From contig CABSBA010000012.1 in the NCBI GenBank assembly GCA_902475825.1, forward strand, positions 1 through 17,391: a stretch of 17,391 nucleotides of DNA. The letters run 5' to 3'. This document shows, piece by piece, positions 12,999-17,391 of the stretch; positions within the stretch are counted from its first letter, which is position 1; every line of letters begins with the position of its first letter. Source of the DNA: an uncultured Collinsella sp. (GTDB taxonomy: Bacteria; Actinomycetota; Coriobacteriia; Coriobacteriales; Coriobacteriaceae). A model generated the notes under the pieces. That model saw only the letters and a program-made list of their open reading frames with translations, made no database searches and was not told the origin of the DNA. A program made the position numbers and the translations under genes.

Positions 12999-13379
12999 CT
13001 ACTGCATGGTTTCGGGGGCTACCAGGTCGAGCATCTCGTGCAGTTTGTCGCGCGTGACGCCCAGGGTTTCGGCTTGGCTCGCCGCTTTCGCAAGTAGCTC
13101 TTCGATATGGCAGAGCTGGTTTTCGCGCAAGAGTTCCTGGTTGCCCTCGGCGACAAAGCAGCCCTTGCCCTGCACGGTACAGATAAAGCCAAGCTGCTCC
13201 AAGTCGGCGTAGGCGCGCTTGGTGGTGATGACGCTCACACCCAGGTCGCTCGCGAGTGCACGGATGCTGGGGAGTTTGGCTCCCGCAGCGAGCGTGCCCG
13301 AAAGGATCTGAGCTTTGACCTGCGAGGATATCTGCTCGTAGATGGGCTTGTCGCTCGAATTGGATAGGATGATGTCCAC
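12999..13379 (-). CDS. GntR-family regulator, YtrA subfamily
   Basis: A 126-residue regulator with an N-terminal winged helix-turn-helix (about 10-77: PIYEQISSQVKAQILSG, LPSIRALASDLGVSVITTKRAY, GKGCFVA) and a short helical C-terminal part (about 80-126). This is the small effector/dimerisation region typical of the YtrA subfamily. These proteins usually repress their own operon with an adjacent ABC transporter, which is the arrangement here. The start codon is GTG 13379 with AAGGAG five bases upstream. Its promoter (13428-13457) overlaps a perfect AT-rich palindrome, consistent with autorepression. The inducing signal is unknown. Confidence 0.92.
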   Translation of the reverse strand: MDIILSNSSDKPIYEQISSQVKAQILSGTLAAGAKLPSIRALASDLGVSVITTKRAYADLEQLGFICTVQGKGCFVAEGNQELLRENQLCHIEELLAKAASQAETLGVTRDKLHEMLDLVAPETMQ

Positions 13380-13427
13380 AGCGGCTCCTTAGCTGTTGGG
13401 CTACACGTGTATATAACCGGTAAGCAC

Positions 13428-13457
13428 AGTATATATACACTATGCACAGTTATGCAA
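13428..13457 (-). promoter_or_regulatory. Promoter and operator of the GntR-ABC operon
   Basis: On the minus strand TTGCAT (13457-13452) and TATACT (13433-13428) are 18 bp apart. The perfect palindrome GTATATATAC (13429-13438) overlaps the -10 box, and a related half, GTGTATATAA, lies downstream at 13407-13416. Overlap with the -10 fits repression by the YtrA-type protein encoded next door. The promoter is read from sequence; the binding is inferred. Confidence 0.5.
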
Positions 13458-13505
13458 GAGCTAAATGTGGAATAGCCCATCGGCACCGCGCTTGCTCCAA
13501 AACAA

Positions 13506-13800
13506 TCTCAATCTGTAACACCTGGGCCCGTTTTTGGTCGCCAACTGTTACAGATCGAGATGTTATTTTCCCGCCTGCCTATTTGTCTCAATCTGTAACA
13601 GTAAGAGTCGATTTGCGTGGCTAGATGTTACAGAACGAGACATTGGCTGCCTGCCTTTCCGTTTATCTCGATTTGTAACAGCTAGACCCAATTTGGACGG
13701 CCAGATGTTACAGATTGAGATTGTGTCGGTGGGCAAGTTTGTTTGTCTCAATCTGTAACAGATGGGGGGCCAAATAAGCTCTGCTTGTTACAGATTGAGA
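13506..13800. repeat. Alternating palindromic array: eight 15-bp repeats, seven 25-bp spacers
   Basis: Forward copies (consensus TCTCRATCTGTAACA) start at 13506, 13586, 13666 and 13746. Reverse copies (consensus TGTTACAGATYGAGA) start at 13546, 13626, 13706 and 13786. Every interval is exactly 40 bp, so every spacer is exactly 25 bp and each forward/reverse pair is a 55-bp unit on an 80-bp pitch. Mismatches within pairs: unit 1 has one, unit 2 two, unit 3 two (both G-U type), unit 4 none. The base just outside each unit is also complementary (a/t, g/c, a/t, g/c). Spacers diverge, but spacers 3 and 5 share 16 of 25 positions and spacers 1 and 5 share 14. No further copy is seen at the expected places 13466 or 13826. 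The array lies between the GntR promoter and prfC; no gene overlaps it convincingly. No known repeat family is recognised. Confidence 0.93.
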
Positions 13801-13892
13801 CAGTCTGCTGCAGAATACTTCCGATAACTAGCCGTTCACGTTCTGACTGATGAATTTGTCCTGATAGGTGCCCTATGGCGGGATTTCGCGGC

Positions 13893-13898
13893 TACAAT
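13893..13898 (+). promoter_or_regulatory. Possible -10 box of prfC
   Basis: TACAAT followed by AGTGCGG lies 47 bases before ATG 13946. No -35 consensus is seen 16-18 bp upstream. It lies just under 100 bp beyond the last repeat of the palindromic array. Confidence 0.35.
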
Positions 13899-13945
13899 AG
13901 TGCGGTTACAACGACGTAATGCACTCAATGCAAGAAAGGATCCGC

Positions 13946-15559
13946 ATGGCAAGCCTGTCGGATGAAATCTCGTCGCGCCGCACATTCGCGATCATCAGCC
14001 ACCCGGACGCCGGTAAGACCACACTTACCGAGAAGCTGCTGCTCTATACCGGCAGCATCCAGACTGCCGGCTCGGTCAAGGGCAAGAGCTCGGCCAAGCA
14101 TGCCGTCTCGGACTGGATGGACATCGAGAAGGAGCGCGGCATTTCCGTCACCTCCTCGGTGCTGCAGTTCACTTACAACGGCGCCTGCGTCAACATCCTC
14201 GATACCCCCGGCCACCAGGACTTCTCGGAGGATACCTACCGTACCCTTATGGCCGCCGACGCCGCGGTCATGGTCATCGACGGCGCCAAGGGCGTCGAGG
14301 CCCAGACCAAAAAGCTCTTTAAGGTCTGCACGCTGCGCCACATTCCCATCTTCACCTTTGTGAACAAGCTCGACCACGAGGCCCGCGATCCGTTTGAGCT
14401 CATGGAAGAGATCGAGAATGTCCTGGGCATCAATACGTATCCCATGAACTGGCCGATCGGCAGCGGCCGCAATTTCCGCGGCGTGTTCGATCGTCAGACC
14501 CGTCGCGTTATCGCCTTTGAGGGCGACGGTCACGCCAACGCCACCAAGAAGGTCGCCGAGGTCGAGGCCGAGCTGGGCGATCCTTCCATGGACGAGCTTA
14601 TTGGCGAGGAAAACCATAAGAACCTGATGGACGACATCGAGCTGCTCGATGGCGCCGGCGACGAGCTCGACTTGGATGCCGTGGCCTGCGGCAAGCTGAG
14701 CCCGGCGTTCTTTGGCTCGGCGCTCACCAACTTTGGCGTGGAGCCCTTCCTCAAGGAGTTCCTGCGCCTGGCCCCGACGCCGCGCGCCTATACCGATACG
14801 CTCACCAACGAGCCGGTCGATCCCTGCCGCGACGACTTTAGCGGCTTTGTGTTTAAGATCCAGGCCAACATGGACAAGAACCACCGCGACCGCATCGCCT
14901 TTGTGCGCATTTGCTCGGGCAAGTTCGAGCGCGGCATGGACGCCTTCCACGTGCAGGGCAACCGCAAGCTCAAGCTTGCCACGGGTACCTCGATGATGGC
15001 CGATGACCGCGCCATCGTGGACGAGGCGTACGCGGGCGATATTGTGGGCCTGTTCGATCCGGGTATCTTTAGCATCGGCGACACCGTGTGCTCCGGCAAG
15101 CGCCACGTGCAGTATCCGCAGATCCCGACGTTTGCCCCCGAGATGTTTGCTCGCATTACGCAGGTCGATACGCTCAAGCGCAAGCAGTTCGTCAAGGGCA
15201 TGGAGGAGCTTGCCCAGGAGGGAGCTATCCAGATCTTCCGCGAGCTGGGTGCCGGTATGGAGAGCGTCATCGTGGGCGTGGTCGGCGTGCTGCAGTTTGA
15301 GGTACTCGAGCGCCGCCTCAAGGCCGAGTACCGTGTTGAGGTTCGTCGCCAGCCGCTGCCCTATACGGACATCCGCTGGATCCAGAACGACCCCGACACC
15401 ATCGATATCCCGGGCCTTTCGCTCACGCGCGACACCCTGCGCGTCGAGGACATGCGCGGCGGCAAGCTGCTGCTGTTCACGAGTCCGTGGAACGTGGATT
15501 GGGCAACCGATCACAACCCCGATCTTATCCTGTCGGAGTTTGGCAACGTAGCGTTTTAA
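13946..15559 (+). CDS. prfC: Peptide chain release factor 3
   Basis: A 537-residue translational GTPase of the RF3 type, close to the E. coli length (529). Family role: GTP-dependent removal of RF1/RF2 from the ribosome after peptide release. G-domain motifs are SHPDAGKTT (18-26, P-loop), the switch I region SDWMDIEKERGISVTSS (55-71), DTPGHQDFSEDTYRTL (86-101, G3 with the RF3-specific SEDTYRTL) and NKLD (140-143). Domains II and III follow, with 'GFVFKIQANMDKNHRDRIAF' and a C-terminal 'VGVLQFEVLERRLKAEY' stretch. ATG 13946 is preferred because AAAGGA lies five bases upstream; ATGs at 13919 and 13928 lack a site. It is a single gene followed by a strong hairpin. The palindromic array lies upstream, so any effect of the array on transcription could touch this gene. 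Confidence 0.95.
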   Translation: MASLSDEISSRRTFAIISHPDAGKTTLTEKLLLYTGSIQTAGSVKGKSSAKHAVSDWMDIEKERGISVTSSVLQFTYNGACVNILDTPGHQDFSEDTYRTLMAADAAVMVIDGAKGVEAQTKKLFKVCTLRHIPIFTFVNKLDHEARDPFELMEEIENVLGINTYPMNWPIGSGRNFRGVFDRQTRRVIAFEGDGHANATKKVAEVEAELGDPSMDELIGEENHKNLMDDIELLDGAGDELDLDAVACGKLSPAFFGSALTNFGVEPFLKEFLRLAPTPRAYTDTLTNEPVDPCRDDFSGFVFKIQANMDKNHRDRIAFVRICSGKFERGMDAFHVQGNRKLKLATGTSMMADDRAIVDEAYAGDIVGLFDPGIFSIGDTVCSGKRHVQYPQIPTFAPEMFARITQVDTLKRKQFVKGMEELAQEGAIQIFRELGAGMESVIVGVVGVLQFEVLERRLKAEYRVEVRRQPLPYTDIRWIQNDPDTIDIPGLSLTRDTLRVEDMRGGKLLLFTSPWNVDWATDHNPDLILSEFGNVAF

Positions 15560-15564
15560 CGCAT

Positions 15565-15599
15565 CGGCGCGGTGGCCCTGCGGGGCTGCCGCGCCGTTT
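15565..15599 (+). terminator. Terminator hairpin after prfC
   Basis: The 8-bp arms CGGCGCGG (15565-15572) and CCGCGCCG (15589-15596) enclose a second GCCC/GGGC stem, followed by TTT. It starts six bases after the prfC stop. The T-run is short, but the position and strength suit an intrinsic terminator. Confidence 0.7.
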
Positions 15600-15601
15600 G
15601 C

Positions 15602-15630
15602 TTGCCTGATGCCGTGTGAGCGGCTATCAT
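15602..15630 (+). promoter_or_regulatory. Promoter of the VUT transporter / SDR operon
   Basis: TTGCCT (15602-15607) and TATCAT (15625-15630) are separated by exactly 17 bp. Transcription would begin near 15637 and leave a leader of about 79 bases before ATG 15716. It starts right after the prfC terminator. Confidence 0.55.
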
Positions 15631-15659
15631 ACCCACCGTCGTCTCAAGACCGGGGCGTC

Positions 15660-15707
15660 CGAGCAGTTCGGGTCCGATATCCTGCTCGTTAAACCTAAAA
15701 CCAAAGG
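15660..15707 (+). promoter_or_regulatory. Structured leader, possible preQ1-type pseudoknot
   Basis: A 7-bp stem CGAGCAG (15660-15666) and CTGCTCG (15682-15688) encloses a loop that starts TTC and then GGGT (15670-15673). GGGT can pair with ACCT (15693-15696), or its GGT with ACC (15700-15702), in the A-rich tail just before AAAGGAG. This H-type pseudoknot ending at the ribosome site resembles preQ1-I riboswitch topology, and the downstream family imports queuosine precursors. The conserved C-rich segment of that class is not clearly matched, so this is only a candidate. Confidence 0.3.
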
Positions 15708-15715
15708 AGTACATA

Positions 15716-16438
15716 ATGATCAAGAAGGTCATGGAGGACTACAAGGTCCTGTTGCGGAGCATTCCCGCGGCAACGGTTTCGCTGTTTTTCGTGAGTGTCA
15801 TCATGATGAACCTGCTGGCCAACAAAGAGCTCATCAGCCTGCCGTATCTGGCACTCGATTGCGGCTTTGTGGTGAGCTGGGTTTCGTTTTTGTGCCAGGA
15901 CATGATCTGCAAACGCTTTGGCGCCAAGGCATCCATCAAAATCTCTATCCTCGCGCTGCTGGTCAACCTGGCCGTGAGCCTGTGCTTTTGGGCATGCTCG
16001 CTCACGCCCGGTATGTGGGGCGCCTACTACGACACGGGCATGATCGAGGTCAACAACGCCCTTAACGCCACCATCGGCGGCACCTGGTACGTGGTGCTGG
16101 GCTCTTCGCTGGCAATGCTCGTTTCTGCCGTGGTTAACTCCACGCTCAACCAGTCGCTCGGTCGTATGCTCAAAAAGAATAACTTTGCGAGCTTTGCCTT
16201 CCGCTCCTATGTGTCCACGGGTGTTGGCCAGTTTATCGACAACTTGGTCTTTGCCATTGTGGTGAGCCACACGTTCTTTGGTTGGACCTGGGTGCAGGTC
16301 CTTATGTGTTCGCTGACCGGCGCTGTCGCCGAGCTGCTGTGCGAGGTCTTCCTGAGCCCCGTGGGCTACAAGGTCGTGCGCGGCTGGGAGCGCGAGAATG
16401 TGGGTTCCGAGTACCTCGAGCGCCACGCAACCGCCTAA
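15716..16438 (+). CDS. VUT-family (YhhQ/DUF165) transporter, likely for queuosine precursor
   Basis: A 240-residue membrane protein with about six helices, of the VUT/YhhQ family. Characterised relatives take up queuosine precursors (preQ0, preQ1 or queuine) for tRNA modification. Signatures are the first helix pair with 'VIMMNLLANKEL', the polar motif after helix two FLCQDMICKRFGAKAS (58-73), and RSYVSTGVGQFIDNLVFA (163-180), which matches the family's R-x-x-x-S-T...Q-x-I-D stretch. AAAGGAGT lies five bases before ATG 15716. The SDR gene begins nine bases after its stop, so the two form an operon under the promoter at 15602-15630. Family assignment is sound; the exact substrate is inferred. 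Confidence 0.85.
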   Translation: MIKKVMEDYKVLLRSIPAATVSLFFVSVIMMNLLANKELISLPYLALDCGFVVSWVSFLCQDMICKRFGAKASIKISILALLVNLAVSLCFWACSLTPGMWGAYYDTGMIEVNNALNATIGGTWYVVLGSSLAMLVSAVVNSTLNQSLGRMLKKNNFASFAFRSYVSTGVGQFIDNLVFAIVVSHTFFGWTWVQVLMCSLTGAVAELLCEVFLSPVGYKVVRGWERENVGSEYLERHATA

Positions 16439-16447
16439 GGAGCAAGT

Positions 16448-17128
16448 ATGCGGGTTTTGATCACGGGCGCTTCGGGCGGTATCGGAGCCGCGTGCGTGCA
16501 GCGCTTTTTGGACGAGGGCCACGAGGTTGTGGGGTTTGATCTGCTGCCGGCGGCGATCAAACACGAGCGCTACCGCCATCTGGTCATTGATGTACGCGAG
16601 CCTGACTCGTTTCCAGGCGATCTTGAGCCTCAGGTAATCGTGAACGTTGCCGGTACGCAGGATTCGGCCGACGATATTGCCGCCAACCTGCGTGGCACCA
16701 TCAACGTGACCGAACGCTACGCTTTTGTGGGGGAGGGGCTTGCCGCCAAGCCGGCGCCGACAATTCGCTCCGTGGTCAATGTGGGCTCGGCGAGCGGCCA
16801 TACGGGTTCGGAGTTTCCCGCCTATGCCGCCAGCAAGGGTGGCGTTATCGCCTACACCAAAAACCTTGCAAACCGCCTGGCACCGCAGGCCATCGCCAAC
16901 AGTGTGGACCCGGGCGGCGTTATCACGCCGCTCAACCGTTGCGTGATGGAAGACGAACACCTGTGGAACCAGATTATGGAGCTCACGCCGCTTAAACGCT
17001 GGGCCACCGCCCAAGAGATCGCCGAGTGGATCTACTTTGTGGGCGTAACCAACCGGTTTATGACCGGGCAGAGCTTGCTGATCGATGGCGGCGAGGCCGG
17101 CCGCACACAATTTATTTGGCCCGAATAG
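16448..17128 (+). CDS. Short-chain dehydrogenase/reductase (SDR) family oxidoreductase
   Basis: A 226-residue classical SDR. Seen: cofactor motif TGASGGIG (6-13); Asp31 at the end of strand 2 (VVGFDL), which favours NAD(H); NVAG (66-69); catalytic Ser114 region (VGSASG); and Tyr126 and Lys130 in YAASK; then DPGGVITPL (154-162) as the substrate-loop entry and MTGQSLLIDGG near the C-terminus. It is shorter than the usual 245-250 residues: the segment between strand 3 and strand 4 is compact. AAGGAG lies six bases before ATG 16448, nine bases after the VUT stop, so the two are co-transcribed. Annotation as 3-oxoacyl-ACP reductase is possible by similarity but not supported by anything specific. 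An IS element begins 18 bp after the stop. Confidence 0.88.
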   Translation: MRVLITGASGGIGAACVQRFLDEGHEVVGFDLLPAAIKHERYRHLVIDVREPDSFPGDLEPQVIVNVAGTQDSADDIAANLRGTINVTERYAFVGEGLAAKPAPTIRSVVNVGSASGHTGSEFPAYAASKGGVIAYTKNLANRLAPQAIANSVDPGGVITPLNRCVMEDEHLWNQIMELTPLKRWATAQEIAEWIYFVGVTNRFMTGQSLLIDGGEAGRTQFIWPE

Positions 17129-17184
17129 GAAACGCGCCCGACGGAATGAACTGCACCCCAAAACCTGGACGGCTTAAATAAGAA

Positions 17185-17391
17185 CTACGCCGCAAGGGAC
17201 TGTCTCCGGAACTCCTCCGGGGTCAGTCCCTTCAGCTTAACCTGGCGCCTCCTCGTGTTCCAATGGACCACGAAGTCGTCGAGGTCCGCCTTGAAGGACT
17301 CGAAGTCCGGCCACGTCCTTCCCCGGAAGAACTCGTCCTTGATGTGGCCGAACACCTGCTCCGTCGCGCCGTTGTCGATGCAGTTGCCCTT
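17185..17391 (-). CDS. IS3-family transposase, C-terminal 68 residues (gene continues past the edge)
   Basis: A minus-strand frame enters from the right edge and ends at the stop 17187-17185. The visible 68 residues contain KGNCIDNGATEQVFG, where the DN-x-x-x-E pattern supplies the last catalytic acidic residue of the DDE integrase core. They continue with 'GHIKDEFF', 'DFVVHWNTRRR' and the end motif 'LKGLTPEEFR', all typical of IS3/IS150 OrfB C-termini. The protein presumably arises by programmed frameshift from an upstream OrfA, not visible here. A 9-bp stem with an inner 5-bp stem lies within the last codons (17194-17232). Confidence 0.88.
   Translation of the reverse strand, partial: KGNCIDNGATEQVFGHIKDEFFRGRTWPDFESFKADLDDFVVHWNTRRRQVKLKGLTPEEFRRQSLAA
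17194..17232. repeat. Strong hairpin inside the transposase 3' end
   Basis: AAGGGACTG (17194-17202) and CAGTCCCTT (17224-17232) form a perfect 9-bp stem. An inner 5-bp stem, CCGGA (17206-17210) and TCCGG (17216-17220), stacks above a 3/3 internal loop. It lies seven bases from the transposase stop codon and could act as a terminator-like or anti-read-in structure. Confidence 0.6.

Larger units (their letters stand above)
17147..17391. mobile_element. End of an IS3-family insertion sequence (continues past the right edge)
   Basis: The terminal sequence TGAACTGCACCCCAAAACC (from 17147) begins with TGA and resembles the IS150-type ends of the IS3 family. The transposase 3' end follows in the expected inward orientation. 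The other end and the target duplication are outside the window. The element begins 18 bp after the SDR stop, and no terminator is seen between them. Confidence 0.8.

Noticed and set aside
12976..13440. Upstream extension of the ABC ATPase frame
   Set aside because: Overlaps the GntR gene on the same strand; the ATPase has its own ATG and ribosome site at 12975.
13534..13758. A 74-codon open frame running through the repeat array
   Set aside because: The 80-bp period is not a multiple of three, there is no ribosome site, and the translation is just the repeats read in shifting frames.
13506..13800. CRISPR array
   Set aside because: Repeats alternate in orientation, are only 15 bp long, spacers are related to one another, and no cas gene is in the window.
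13925..15514. 529-codon open frame opposite prfC
   Set aside because: Antisense to a well-supported RF3 gene; His/Gly/Arg-rich composition typical of the reverse strand of GC-rich genes.
15695..17161. 488-codon open frame opposite the VUT and SDR genes
   Set aside because: Antisense to two well-supported genes and spans their intergenic gap; no recognisable domain.

Overview
The window reads as the chromosome of a high-GC Gram-positive bacterium. A Coriobacteriia / Collinsella-like gut anaerobe is the best guess, from protein style, GC-rich codon use, strong AAGGAG-type ribosome sites and a large substrate-binding-protein hybrid kinase. This assignment is an inference from general familiarity, not from a search. 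Most of the window is ordinary housekeeping and accessory genes, densely packed on both strands.

Layout, left to right. At 1-608 (minus) is an unrecognised AT-richer gene running off the left edge, followed by about 300 bp of non-coding DNA with inverted repeats. At 906-2030 (minus) is a three-domain regulator (Xre helix-turn-helix, zinc ribbon, TipAS drug-sensor fold) followed by a small CPYC glutaredoxin-like protein. At 2172-4236 (plus) are the tRNA m6t6A methyltransferase TrmO and a PatB/MalY C-S lyase, closed by a hairpin at 4251-4284. At 4331-7555 (minus) is a 900-residue hybrid sensor kinase that appears to have lost most of its phosphotransfer helix pair, followed by a NimA-like flavin-binding protein. 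At 7737-10159 (plus) are a small two-helix K+ channel-type protein, a LOG-family protein and a CLC chloride transporter. At 10252-11127 (minus) is an EamA transporter with very similar halves. At 11399-13379 (minus) is a YtrA-type GntR regulator / ABC ATPase / ABC permease operon. At 13946-15559 (plus) is peptide chain release factor 3. At 15716-17128 (plus) are a VUT-family (queuosine-precursor) transporter and a short-chain dehydrogenase. From 17147 to the right edge is the end of an IS3-family insertion sequence.

The most unusual object is in the 566-bp gap between the GntR operon and prfC. Eight copies of a 15-bp sequence (consensus TCTCRATCTGTAACA) lie in strictly alternating orientation with seven spacers of exactly 25 bp. 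This makes four 55-bp inverted-repeat units on an exact 80-bp pitch (13506-13800). Flanking bases change in matched pairs, arms are conserved while spacers drift, and no cas gene is nearby. It looks like a geometry-constrained palindromic array (BIME/REP-like, multi-operator or multi-hairpin RNA), not a CRISPR. Secondary points are the kinase deletion, the regulator architecture with a palindrome abutting its promoter, and a possible preQ1-type pseudoknot leader before the VUT transporter.
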